Below, one piece after another: positions 46,051-53,958 of a DNA stretch of 64,000 nucleotides. Position 1 is the first letter of the stretch. Each line of letters begins with the position of its first letter. The stretch lies in NCBI GenBank assembly GCA_945948555.1, contig CAMFBM010000010.1:1-64000 (forward strand), written 5' to 3'. Under the pieces are notes generated by a model. The model searched no databases. It was not told where the DNA came from and saw only the letters and a list, made by a program, of their open reading frames with translations. The stretch is from an uncultured Bacteroidales bacterium (lineage in GTDB: Bacteria; Bacteroidota; Bacteroidia; Bacteroidales; UBA932). Both the position numbers and the translations under genes were made by a program.

Positions 46051-46395
46051 ATGGAAAACGAAAGCACCAGACAACTGAAAGTAGCCCGCGAAATCCAGAA
46101 GGATATGGCGGAAATCATCCGCAGCAAGGGAATGGCTGCATTCTCCGGCGCGATGGTTTCAGTGAGCGGCGTAAAGGTCAGTCCTGACCTGTCAGTGGCA
46201 AAAATATATGTGAGTGTCTTCCCTTCGGAGAAGGCTCAGACTGTGATGCAGACAATTTCCGAGAACACCCGTGCCTTCAGAGGTGAACTTGGAGGGCGTG
46301 TCGGAAAGCAATTGAGGATAGTTCCCGAGATAGTCTTTTACCTCGACAGTTCCCTCGACTATGTGGAGCACATAGAGGAACTTCTCAAAAAGTAA
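46051..46395 (+). CDS. rbfA: Ribosome-binding factor A
   Basis: 114 residues. RQLKVAREIQKDMAEII at the N-terminus and VSGVKVSPDLSVAKIYVSVF match the KH-like fold of RbfA, which helps mature the 30S subunit at low temperature. The C-terminus PEIVFYLDSSLDYVEHIEELL is the family ending. It is 6 bases before the permease gene. Confidence 0.93.
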   Translation: MENESTRQLKVAREIQKDMAEIIRSKGMAAFSGAMVSVSGVKVSPDLSVAKIYVSVFPSEKAQTVMQTISENTRAFRGELGGRVGKQLRIVPEIVFYLDSSLDYVEHIEELLKK

Positions 46396-46401
46396 TCTGC
46401 A

Positions 46402-47613
46402 ATGCTGCCGTTTTTCATCGCCCGCAGGTACCTGTTCGCGAAGAAGTCCCACAATGTCATCAACATTATTTCGGGAATCAGCGCGGCGGGGATGGCAATC
46501 GGCACGGCAGCCCTGATCATAATCCTTTCGGTTTACAACGGATTCGACTCCCTCGTGAAATCTATGATGGGCACGGTGGAGCCGGACCTTCTTGTTACTC
46601 CATCCTCGGGGAAAGTCTTTATCCCCGAAGGGGAGACATGCGACTGGCTCTACGCCCAGGAAAGTGTGGAAAGCATCTGCACGGTCCTCCAGGAGACTGT
46701 TTTCCTGAACTATGACGGCAAGCAGGGCGTGGCTGTCGCAAAGGGTGTCGATGCAATCTACGAGGAGGAATCCCCCCTGCGCAACTTCCTGCGTGACGGG
46801 GAGTTTGTCCTTCACCGGGGGGATGTCCCCCTTGCCTGTGTCGGTGCCTCCCTGGCTTATTCCCTTGGAATCAGTCCGAGGTTTGTCGCTCCGATAGAGA
46901 TCTATTTCCCTTCCCGCACGGCCTCCATCTCCCTGTCCAACCCTGCCGCATCGGTCAGTATGGAGACTGTTTACCCTTCCTCTGTCTTCGCCGTGAACAA
47001 CGACGTCGATGCCGGGTATCTCATTGTCCCGATTGATGTTATGCGTGAACTTCTGGAATATGGGGACGAGGTCTCGGCCGTGGAAATCCGCCTGAAGGAG
47101 GGCACTTCCTTGCGTGAGACGGAACGCATCCGCAGGACTGCGTCACAGATGCTCGGAGACTCTTTCAAGGTCAGCAACCGTTTTCAGCAGAATGAGTCCC
47201 TGTACAAGATGATGAAATATGAAAAAGTGTCAATCTACCTTATACTCATATTTGTCATCATCATCATTGCGTTCAATGTTTTCGGCTCCCTGATGATGCT
47301 CATCATCGAGAAGGAGGACGACATCCGGACCCTGAGGAGCCTCGGGGCGACGGACAGCCTCATCCGCAGAATCTTCGTGCTGGAGGGTTGGATGATTTCC
47401 CTCCTGGGACTTGTTGCCGGCCTTGCTGTCGGAATCGGTTTCGTCCTGTTGCAGAGCCATTTCGGCTTCATAGAGATGCCCGGAAATTTCATTGTCAGCG
47501 CCTATCCCGTGATTCTTTCCTGGTCCGATGTGGCGCTTACTGCCGCCGCGGTCGCTCTGATAGGCTATCTGATTGCCTTCATCCCTGTTTCCCGACGCTT
47601 CCGCAGGGGGTGA
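46402..47613 (+). CDS. LolC/LolE-type ABC transporter permease (MacB/FtsX fold)
   Basis: 403 residues. FFIARRYLFAKKSHNVINIISGISAAGMAIGTAALIIILSVYNGF is a typical LolC/E N-terminus with membrane segment 1; a large periplasmic domain follows (about 45-265) and then three membrane helices (about 275-295, 325-350, 370-395) of the FtsX family. The complex lifts lipoproteins out of the inner membrane towards LolA. The ATPase (LolD) is not next to it, which is common in Bacteroidetes. It follows rbfA by 6 bases. Confidence 0.87.
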   Translation: MLPFFIARRYLFAKKSHNVINIISGISAAGMAIGTAALIIILSVYNGFDSLVKSMMGTVEPDLLVTPSSGKVFIPEGETCDWLYAQESVESICTVLQETVFLNYDGKQGVAVAKGVDAIYEEESPLRNFLRDGEFVLHRGDVPLACVGASLAYSLGISPRFVAPIEIYFPSRTASISLSNPAASVSMETVYPSSVFAVNNDVDAGYLIVPIDVMRELLEYGDEVSAVEIRLKEGTSLRETERIRRTASQMLGDSFKVSNRFQQNESLYKMMKYEKVSIYLILIFVIIIIAFNVFGSLMMLIIEKEDDIRTLRSLGATDSLIRRIFVLEGWMISLLGLVAGLAVGIGFVLLQSHFGFIEMPGNFIVSAYPVILSWSDVALTAAAVALIGYLIAFIPVSRRFRRG

Positions 47614-47672
47614 GCATTTCCCGTTTGGTCATCAGTATGAATGAAGATTCCTAAGTAAAAAAGAAATTTTTG

Positions 47673-47680
47673 TATATTTG
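47673..47680 (+). promoter_or_regulatory. -7 box for polA
   Basis: TATATTTG, 21 bases before the ATG. Confidence 0.6.
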
Positions 47681-47700
47681 AAAGTTTTTGCCTTTGACTG

Positions 47701-50406
47701 ATGGACAACAGACTTTTTCTCATAGACGGCCACGCGCTGATATTCAAGATGTATTATGCTTTCCTGCGGCATCCGATGATAAATTCCAGGGGAGCGGATA
47801 TGTCCGTGCTTTTCGGCTTCACCAAATATCTCCTTGAACTCATCGAGAAGGAGAAACCGACCCACATTGCCGTGTCGTTTGACCCTCCCGGAGGCACTTT
47901 CCGTCACGAGATGTATCCTGACTACAAAGGAACCCGTGCCGAAACTCCCCAGCTGGTCATCGACTCCCTCGACCCGCTGATTGAACTGTGCGGGGCATTG
48001 AGGATTCCCGTGCTGATGGTAAAGGGCTTCGAGGCTGACGATGTCATCGGGACTGTGTCCGTCAAGGCGTCAGCTGCCGGTTTCAATGTCTATATGGTAA
48101 CTCCCGACAAGGACTACGGCCAGCTGGTCACTTCCCGAGTCTTCCAGTACAAACCCGGCAAGTCCGGCGGAGAGAACGAAATCCTGGGTCCTGCGGAGGT
48201 CTGTGCCCGTTACGGGATTTCCTCTCCTTCCCAGGTAATCGATATGCTGACCATCTGTGGGGACACCTCCGACAATGTGCCGGGAGTGAAGGGAGTAGGG
48301 GAGGTAGGAGCCGGGAAACTCATCAGGAAATATGGCTCGGTGGACGGTGTATATGCCCATCTTGACGAACTTACCCCGAAACAGCAGGAGGCATTCGAAC
48401 AGGCCAGGGACCACATCGCCCTGAGCCGTGACCTTGTGACCATCAGAACGGATGTCCCTGTGGATGCCGACCTGGATGCAATGAAGGTTGACCTGGAGTA
48501 TGACCCTCTGATTGCCGACCTTTTCGAGAAATATGAATTCACGTCGTTGTCAAAGTATATCAAACACATAAAGACCGATGGCCGCCTTCAGGATGAGGCA
48601 AAGCCTGTGCTGTCCGTGCAGGAGGCGGGGGTTGCCGAGGTGATTTCTGCGGCACGGGGTCTGGGCTGTTGCTCGGTTGTTATGGATTATGGGTCTGACG
48701 GCATCTTCGCAACCGTGACCGGAGTGACCGTCGGAGTTGCTCCCGTGGTTGCCTCCGGTCCGGCCGCTGCTGCTGACGCGAGGTCCGGTGTTGCTCTGGA
48801 GGGAATTTCCGCTTCGGGCAGCCTGGGGGAGTTTGCCACCCTGCTTGCCGATGCTTCCGTCTCCAAAGTCGGATATGACCTGAAAAGACAGTGTGATGTG
48901 CTCAGAAACTGCGGGATGGAACTCTCCGGGCGGCTCCTTGATTTGGAACTGATGCACTATCTTCTCGACCCTGAGAAAAGCCACCGGCTTGACATACTCG
49001 CAAAGGCCTACCTGGGAATTGACTTGCAGGAGGCCGCTGCGCCTGTCTCCGAGACACTTTCCCTTTTCGACCCTGTCAGTCAGGAAGATTCCCGGAGTCA
49101 TTCCAGGGAGGCTGTCGCCCAGGCTCTCCTGGCCGGAAAACTTCTGGAGGACCTTTCAAAGAACAGGCTGTCGGAACTCTACGATACTGTGGAAGAACCT
49201 CTTCTGAGGGTTCTCTCCGGGATGGAATGCTGCGGGGTCAAGGTGGACCTGAACCAGCTCCGGAACTATGCCGCATCCCTCCGCACGGAACTTGAACAAA
49301 GACAGCAGCGCATCAGGGAGATGGCCGGGGAACCCGAGCTCAACATCCTGTCCACAAGGCAGATTGGGGCGGTTCTGTTCGAAAAGCTGGCCCTGGACCC
49401 GAAGGTCAAGGCAAAGACTGACAAGAGGTACAGCTACTCCACCGATGAGGAGACCCTTGCTGCGATTGCCCACAAGCATCCCATTGTGAATGAGATTCTG
49501 GAATACCGTGCCGTCAGGAAACTCCTTTCAACCTACATAGAGCCGTTCCCGAATTTCGTGTCGCCCCGCACCGGGAAAATCCACACTACATTCAATCAGG
49601 CACTCACCTCCACCGGCAGGCTGAGTTCCTCCAAGCCGAATCTTCAGAACATTCCGATTCGGACTGAAAGGGGCAAGGAAATCCGGAAGGCTTTCGTACC
49701 GAGTTCTCCTGACAGGGTAATCCTTTCAGCCGACTATTCCCAGATCGAGCTCAGGATAATGGCGCATCTGAGTCAGGACAGCCATCTTCTGGAAGCCTTC
49801 AGGAAGGGTGAGGACGTACACGCCGCCACTGCCTCAAAAATTTTCGGTGTGCCTCTCGACCAGGTAACTTCTGACCAGAGACGCATAGCCAAGACCGCCA
49901 ATTTCGGGATAATGTACGGGATCTCCTCATTCGGCCTGTCCCAGCGTCTGAAAATCTCCCGTTCCGAGGCGAAGAACCTGATTGATGAGTATTTCGGGAA
50001 TTTCCCGTCAATCAGGTCGTTCATCGACAGCGCAATTGCCTCGGTGAAGGAAACCGGCTATGCAAAGACCCTGTTTGGCCGCAGGCGCTATCTTCCGGAC
50101 ATCAATTCCGGCAATGCTACGGTCCGTTCCAATGCCGAGAGAAATGCCATCAATGCTCCGATTCAGGGTACGTCTGCAGACATAATCAAAAAAGCAATGA
50201 TAGGAGTCTCCGGGGCAATGTCCGAGGCAGGGCTCAGAAGCAGGATGGTCCTCCAGATTCACGATGAACTTGTCTTTGACGCTTTTGAAAGCGAGATTCC
50301 TCTCCTGCGCGAGATTGTGGTGAGGGAGATGGAAAATGTCATTGAATTGTCAGTACCGTTAATAGTAGAGTGTAATTATGGAAAGAACTGGCTCGAAGCT
50401 CACTAA
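47701..50406 (+). CDS. polA: DNA polymerase I
   Basis: 901 residues. The N-terminal 5'-3' exonuclease is intact (LIDGHALIFKMYYAF, SFDPPGGTFRHEMYPDYKGTR, EADDVIGT, TPDKDYGQLV). The polymerase domain has motif A SADYSQIELRIMAHLSQD, motif B RRIAKTANFGIMYG and motif C QIHDELVFD. The middle proofreading domain is degenerate: Exo I, usually DTE, is Asp329-Tyr-Gly, and no YxxxD Exo III is seen. It fills gaps and removes primers in repair and lagging-strand work. The stop lies 29 bases inside the next gene. Confidence 0.94.
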   Translation: MDNRLFLIDGHALIFKMYYAFLRHPMINSRGADMSVLFGFTKYLLELIEKEKPTHIAVSFDPPGGTFRHEMYPDYKGTRAETPQLVIDSLDPLIELCGALRIPVLMVKGFEADDVIGTVSVKASAAGFNVYMVTPDKDYGQLVTSRVFQYKPGKSGGENEILGPAEVCARYGISSPSQVIDMLTICGDTSDNVPGVKGVGEVGAGKLIRKYGSVDGVYAHLDELTPKQQEAFEQARDHIALSRDLVTIRTDVPVDADLDAMKVDLEYDPLIADLFEKYEFTSLSKYIKHIKTDGRLQDEAKPVLSVQEAGVAEVISAARGLGCCSVVMDYGSDGIFATVTGVTVGVAPVVASGPAAAADARSGVALEGISASGSLGEFATLLADASVSKVGYDLKRQCDVLRNCGMELSGRLLDLELMHYLLDPEKSHRLDILAKAYLGIDLQEAAAPVSETLSLFDPVSQEDSRSHSREAVAQALLAGKLLEDLSKNRLSELYDTVEEPLLRVLSGMECCGVKVDLNQLRNYAASLRTELEQRQQRIREMAGEPELNILSTRQIGAVLFEKLALDPKVKAKTDKRYSYSTDEETLAAIAHKHPIVNEILEYRAVRKLLSTYIEPFPNFVSPRTGKIHTTFNQALTSTGRLSSSKPNLQNIPIRTERGKEIRKAFVPSSPDRVILSADYSQIELRIMAHLSQDSHLLEAFRKGEDVHAATASKIFGVPLDQVTSDQRRIAKTANFGIMYGISSFGLSQRLKISRSEAKNLIDEYFGNFPSIRSFIDSAIASVKETGYAKTLFGRRRYLPDINSGNATVRSNAERNAINAPIQGTSADIIKKAMIGVSGAMSEAGLRSRMVLQIHDELVFDAFESEIPLLREIVVREMENVIELSVPLIVECNYGKNWLEAH

Positions 50407-50977
50407 TCTGTCCGACGCGGAACTTGCAAGACTTGCCGTGGAGCAGAACCAGGCGGCCTACATTGTGCTCTACACCCGCTACAACACCGGAGTCAGGGCC
50501 CACATTTCGCGTTACATAACTCAGAAGGAGGACATAGAGGACATCTGTCTGGAGAGTTTCCAGAAGGCATTCAGTCAGATTGCCTCCTACAACCCCGACT
50601 ACAAGTTCTCCACCTGGATGTACCGCATCGCCCGCAACACGGCTTTTGACCACATCAGCCGCAGGGAAAGGGAGAAAAACAATCTTCCGACCACTTCCAT
50701 CAACGAGAAGATTGCCGAGATGAGCGAAATCCCCGCTGCGGCGCACAACCCCGAGGACGAGATCATCAACCAGCAGGAGTATGACAAATGGCTGAACAAC
50801 ATAGAGAAACTCAAGGACGACTACCGTCTTGTCGCGAGGATGAACCTCATTGACAATTTCGGCTACAAGGAGATTGCCGATGAACTGGATTTGCCTATCA
50901 ACACGGTCAAAACCAAAATCCGACGCGCCAAGGCCCTGCTGCTCAAGATGATGGAGGTGAGCGACGAACTTCTTTGA
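50378..50977 (+). CDS. ECF-type RNA polymerase sigma factor
   Basis: 199 residues. Region 2 runs from AYIVLYTRYNTGVRAHI to FSTWMYRIARNTAFDHISRRER; region 4 holds GYKEIADELDLPINTVKTKIRRAKALL, a helix-turn-helix for the -35 element. It directs RNA polymerase to a special promoter set. It starts 29 bases inside polA, so the two must be co-transcribed. No anti-sigma factor follows; the next gene is rsmG. It resembles an ECF factor conserved next to polA/rsmG-like genes in Bacteroidales (recall only). Confidence 0.9.
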   Translation: MERTGSKLTNLSDAELARLAVEQNQAAYIVLYTRYNTGVRAHISRYITQKEDIEDICLESFQKAFSQIASYNPDYKFSTWMYRIARNTAFDHISRREREKNNLPTTSINEKIAEMSEIPAAAHNPEDEIINQQEYDKWLNNIEKLKDDYRLVARMNLIDNFGYKEIADELDLPINTVKTKIRRAKALLLKMMEVSDELL

Positions 50978-51032
50978 CTTCCCTTTCCGTTGTAGAAGAT
51001 TCTTTAATATATGATTTGCTGTTTTACGGGAT

Positions 51033-51692
51033 ATGAACTATTTTGATTTCGAGACCATACTCAAGGACCGTCTTCCTTTCGTGGATGACCTGATGCTGAG
51101 CCGTTTCAAGGCGATGGATGCCCTCTACAGGGACTGGAATTCCAGAATAAACGTGATTTCAAGAAAAGATATGGACAATCTTTACCTGCATCACGTGCTG
51201 CATTCCCTTGCCGTTGCGGGTTACCTTGAAACAGTCTGCGGGACTGGCTTGTCCGGAAAAACGGTACTTGACGTGGGAACCGGAGGCGGCTTCCCGGGCA
51301 TACCTCTTGCCGTTCTCTATCCGGACGCATCCTTCACTCTCTGCGATTCCATAGGGAAGAAAACCCTTGTGGCAAGCAACGTGGCCCGGTCTCTAGGTCT
51401 GGAGAATGTCGCCGTCGTGAATGACCGGGCCGAAAACCTTGGCAGGAAATTCGATTACGTGGTCTCCCGTGCAGTCACGTCCCTGGACAAATTCTATCCC
51501 TGGGTCAAGGGCTGCTTCAATGAAGGCATACTCTATCTGAAGGGCGGAGACGTGGCTGAGGAAATTTCCCGTCTGATGGGGACGTTCAGACTTCCGAAGG
51601 GCAGTGTTCATCCCTGGCGCATAGATTCCTGGGTAAATGACCCGTTTTACGAGGAAAAACTTGTCATTTTCATTGAAAATTTTTGCAAATAA
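51033..51692 (+). CDS. rsmG: 16S rRNA (guanine527-N7)-methyltransferase
   Basis: 219 residues. The N-terminal helices (MNYFDFETILKDRLPFVDDLMLSRFKAMDALYRDWNSRINVISRKDMDNLYLHHVLHSL, here only pointed to by its NSRINVISR...LHHVLHSL core) and the AdoMet fold LDVGTGGGFPGIPLAVLYPDASFTL are typical. It methylates G527 of 16S rRNA, near the decoding site. It lies 55 bases after the sigma factor and before rpmH, an arrangement recalling the rnpA/rpmH region of other bacteria. Confidence 0.93.
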   Translation: MNYFDFETILKDRLPFVDDLMLSRFKAMDALYRDWNSRINVISRKDMDNLYLHHVLHSLAVAGYLETVCGTGLSGKTVLDVGTGGGFPGIPLAVLYPDASFTLCDSIGKKTLVASNVARSLGLENVAVVNDRAENLGRKFDYVVSRAVTSLDKFYPWVKGCFNEGILYLKGGDVAEEISRLMGTFRLPKGSVHPWRIDSWVNDPFYEEKLVIFIENFCK

Positions 51693-51712
51693 AGCGAAAA
51701 ACACTACCTTTG
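51682..51712 (+). promoter_or_regulatory. Promoter for rpmH
   Basis: TTTG (51682-51685), 19 bases, TACCTTTG (51705-51712). The -33 is inside the end of rsmG. Confidence 0.75.
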
Positions 51713-51748
51713 CACTCCCAATTGCGAAAAATATAAAAAGAACTAAAT

Positions 51749-51901
51749 ATGAAAAGAACATTTCAACCATCGCAGCGCAAACGCCGCAACAAACACGGCT
51801 TCCGTGAGCGTATGTCAACTCCGAACGGCCGTCGCGTGCTCGCAGCACGTCGTCGTCACGGACGCAAGAAATTGACAGTGTCTTCAGAGGACAGGTGGTA
51901 A
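51749..51901 (+). CDS. rpmH: 50S ribosomal protein L34
   Basis: 50 residues, extremely basic: [20 protein letters not shown], then [20 protein letters not shown] and a short C-terminal tail [10 protein letters not shown]. This is the conserved L34 sequence, with a Bacteroidetes-type acidic tail. It is a surface protein of the large subunit. It has its own promoter and a terminator 32 bases after the stop. Confidence 0.97.
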   Translation: MKRTFQPSQRKRRNKHGFRERMSTPNGRRVLAARRRHGRKKLTVSSEDRW

Positions 51902-51932
51902 GCCTCATCCCCTGATTTCGTTGTAAATGCTA

Positions 51933-51960
51933 GAAGGTGACTGTTGAAGTCACCTTCTTT
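51933..51960 (+). terminator. Rho-independent terminator of rpmH
   Basis: GAAGGTGAC (51933-51941), loop, GTCACCTTC (51949-51957), then TTTTG. Confidence 0.85.
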
Positions 51961-51986
51961 TGTGTTCATTGGTGGCTCCTGCTGTG

Positions 51987-52011
51987 GCATCAGGGTATGG
52001 GTTGCGGACGG
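51987..52011 (+). repeat. GCATCAGGGTATGGG repeat, short copy
   Basis: The 25-base terminal word of the element at 53117-53239 occurs alone here, with one base changed. Confidence 0.75.
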
Positions 52012-52033
52012 TTGTGACCTGGAGCAATTGGCA

Positions 52034-52110
52034 GCATCAGGGTATGGGTTGCGGACGGTACGCACCTGCGGTGCTATCCCTCCCACCGCTTCGCGGCAGG
52101 TCCCTCCTTT
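52034..52110 (+). repeat. GCATCAGGGTATGGG repeat, left-half copy
   Basis: About 77 bases match the left part of the element at 53117-53239, with few changes. The right inverted end is missing, so it is a truncated copy. Confidence 0.75.
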
Positions 52111-52327
52111 AGACCTTCGCTACCTATAGTGGCTACTGCTTCGTCCCTGTGGATATCTATACCACAGCCCCGTTGAACGACTTGGGTGAAACTAACTTCT
52201 GACATAATGCCTCGATTATAGAACTACGCTCGAAGTTAGCACTTATTTTCATTCCCTCTGACAACTTGTTTAAGTCATGGGGGTTTCATATTCCTAAAAA
52301 ATCAATATTGGCTTATCTATCGCAAAA

Positions 52328-52359
52328 TTTTGGAAGATTTAAATGAATGATTAAATTTG
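52328..52359 (+). promoter_or_regulatory. Promoter for the small lipoprotein
   Basis: TTTTG (52328-52332), 19 bases, TAAATTTG (52352-52359), 28 bases before the ATG. Confidence 0.7.
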
Positions 52360-52386
52360 CGTACGTCATCTTAAAAGCAAATCAAT

Positions 52387-52857
52387 ATGAAAAAGTTTTT
52401 TTATCTATTCTCGTTGTGCGCCCTGTTGTTGTCTTGTTCGGAAGAAAACAATGTTAAAGGAGACATCGTGGGCAGTTGGGCTTATTTGGACGGTTCTGTT
52501 TTTGTTGATGGTGTCGCTGTTCCGGATGAAGATGCTCAGAGGTTTATTGATTCTGATACTGCAGTCTATACATTCAATGCAGACGGCACTTTAGAATATC
52601 GGCACAAAGACTTCGGTGATAAGGCAATGCTGGGCACTTATTCACTAAACAAACAAACTCGCGTGTTGCAGATAACCTTTATGCATGGCGATGATATTGA
52701 AAATGTTACATTGAATGTCAAACGACTTACTGACACTGAGTTATATTTGCAGCAGATTGAAGAGGAAGTGGAGATTGAATACAAAGACGGTGAATGGAAC
52801 TATCAATCTGAAGATAGTCATAAGCTGCTGATTGAGTTCAGATTCAACCGTATATAA
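52387..52857 (+). CDS. Small lipocalin-like lipoprotein
   Basis: 156 residues with an SPII signal (MKKFFYLFSLCALLLSC, Cys17). The mature part IVGSWAYLDG...YTFNADGTLEYRHKDFG...GTYSLNKQTRVLQITF has the alternating strands and GxW start of the lipocalin-like families common in Bacteroidetes, whose functions are mostly unknown. Its AT-rich DNA differs from the GC-richer neighbours, and it sits between repeat elements, so recent acquisition is likely. It has its own promoter and terminator. Confidence 0.72.
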   Translation: MKKFFYLFSLCALLLSCSEENNVKGDIVGSWAYLDGSVFVDGVAVPDEDAQRFIDSDTAVYTFNADGTLEYRHKDFGDKAMLGTYSLNKQTRVLQITFMHGDDIENVTLNVKRLTDTELYLQQIEEEVEIEYKDGEWNYQSEDSHKLLIEFRFNRI

Positions 52858-52872
52858 CCCCAATCAGAAAGT

Positions 52873-52918
52873 GACAAAAAGCCCGATAGTTAGACAAAAT
52901 ACTTTCGGGCTTTTTGTC
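52873..52918 (+). terminator. Terminator of the small lipoprotein
   Basis: GACAAAAAGCCCGA (52873-52886) pairs with TCGGGCTTTTTGTC (52905-52918), 14 bases, with a T-run in the right arm. Confidence 0.8.
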
Positions 52919-52980
52919 TTTTTCAGTTGCAATGCAAACATTCTGAATATAATCCAGCGGGAAACGAAAAAGCTCCCGGT

Positions 52981-53029
52981 CCGACTGCCGTCGGCTGTTT
53001 GCTGTCAAACGTGCTCTGGACGATTTGAC
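52981..53029 (-). repeat. Dispersed two-hairpin repeat, diverged copy 4
   Basis: On the minus strand its end CAGCCGACGGCAGTCGG is the same as copy 3; the left part is only loosely alike. Treat as a probable relic. Confidence 0.5.
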
Positions 53030-53116
53030 TGAATTCCATGGGCAGTGTTTTCTTTGTGTTCCTGCTTGTTTTGAGATTGGAGCATCCACTACCAGTTGTG
53101 TTATGGAAAATGGTAG

Positions 53117-53239
53117 GCATCAGGGTATGGGTCGCGGACGGTACGCACCTGCGGTGCTATCCCTCCCACCGCTTCGCGGCAGGCCCCTCTTTTCACGAGC
53201 CACGGGCGGCTACGCCGTCCGCGACCCATACCCTGATGC
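53117..53239. repeat. 123-base element with perfect 25-base terminal inverted repeats
   Basis: The left end 53117-53141 and right end 53215-53239 are exact reverse complements (25 of 25). The interior is GC-rich with CACCTGCGGTG and CCGCTTCGCGG hairpins. It has no coding content. Truncated copies lie at 51987 and 52034. A non-autonomous mobile element is likely. Confidence 0.75.
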
Positions 53240-53370
53240 TACTGTGGAAATACCTTGTAAACAAGATTACCCCTGAGCACATCAAATGTGATTGGGTAAG
53301 GTGTTACAATGTTGGGCATGTGGCGTGTTTGGTTTGCATTATTACACCTGAGGACGCATCGTTCCTGTGC

Positions 53371-53493
53371 TCACATCGTGCCTTTCTTTCTTTGTCCATT
53401 CGGGTTTCCTTTTTCTTTTAACAGGTTCTTGATGGAGATGCCCTTCTCGCGGCGCTCCGTCTGGATCTCTTCGATCTGTTCTCGTGTAAGCAT
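53371..53493 (-). pseudogene. Remnant of an IS66 tnpA (first about 36 codons)
   Basis: A 40-codon minus-strand frame begins MLTREQIEEIQTERREKGIS and ends after KGNPNGQRKKGTM. The opening resembles the tnpA start of the intact IS66 nearby (MTREEILSIEEYCAEHKIS...), with the same ATG context. It is far too short for TnpA, and no tnpB or tnpC follows, so it is the broken start of an older element. Its left end lies at 56245, on the other side of the younger IS66. Confidence 0.7.
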
Positions 53494-53500
53494 ATTCTCA

Positions 53501-53508
53501 GTTTGTGT
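53501..53508. repeat. 8-base target duplication, left of IS66
   Basis: GTTTGTGT, identical to 56176-56183. IS66 elements make 8-base duplications. Confidence 0.85.
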
Positions 53509-53531
53509 GTAAGCATCCGATAAAATGCATA

Positions 53532-53562
53532 TTGTAGCGGGCAGTAATGCTCGCTACTTTTG
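53532..53562 (+). promoter_or_regulatory. Promoter of the IS66 operon
   Basis: ATTG (53532-53535), 19 bases, TACTTTTG (53555-53562), 22 bases before tnpA. Confidence 0.65.
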
Positions 53563-53583
53563 CATTAAAAAAAAGGAAAGTAT

Positions 53584-53958
53584 ATGATGACACGTGAAGA
53601 AATCCTCTCAATCGAGGAGTACTGTGCAGAGCATAAGATCTCGCACAAGAAGCGTCTTGAAGAACTCGGAATACCGTTCTGGAACTTCTATAAGGCAAAG
53701 CAGAAGTACAGGAGGGCGGACGAGCAGGACACCCAACCCGGACAGTTTGTCCAGTTGGCTTCAGGACGATATGTACCTCAGACAATGCCTCCAGCCCGAA
53801 CTGCAGGCAAATCCGGCAAGCAGGTCAAGCCGGCCGAAGATAAGAACGAGAGCTATCTCACAGTCGAGCTGCAGACCCGCGCCGGTACCGCTATGCGTAT
53901 CCAGGGCGTTATGACTCCGGCCCATCTGAGGGAGCTAATCGCAGCCGGCAATGTTTAG
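53584..53958 (+). CDS. tnpA: IS66 accessory protein TnpA
   Basis: 124 residues. MMTREEILSIEEYCAEHKISHKKRL... (first part only) gives an N-terminal helix-turn-helix-like region, then PFWNFYKAKQKYRRAD, and a C-terminal stretch with TVELQTRAGTAMRIQGVMTPAHLRELI that matches the ending of IS66 OrfA proteins in Bacteroidetes. It is required with TnpB for IS66 transposition in known systems. Two ATGs in a row (53584, 53587). It overlaps tnpB by 8 bases. Confidence 0.85.
   Translation: MMTREEILSIEEYCAEHKISHKKRLEELGIPFWNFYKAKQKYRRADEQDTQPGQFVQLASGRYVPQTMPPARTAGKSGKQVKPAEDKNESYLTVELQTRAGTAMRIQGVMTPAHLRELIAAGNV

Larger units (their letters stand above)
51902..52386. other. 485-base gap with repeat copies
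   Basis: It holds the rpmH terminator, two copies of a GCATCAGGGTATGGG repeat (51987-52011 and 52034-52110), hairpins such as CTGTGG/CCACAG near 52148-52168, a TAACTTC/GAAGTTA pair near 52193-52229, and the promoter of the next gene. No gene is seen. Confidence 0.65.
52858..53370. other. 513-base accessory gap left of IS66
   Basis: It holds the terminator of the small lipoprotein, a diverged hairpin repeat (52981-53029) and a 123-base inverted-repeat element (53117-53239). Open frames across it follow from the GC-rich repeats. Confidence 0.6.

Noticed and set aside
53025..53421. Frames of 83 and 127 codons across the 123-base element
   Set aside because: They are carried by the GC-rich inverted-repeat element and share no similarity with known proteins that I can see.
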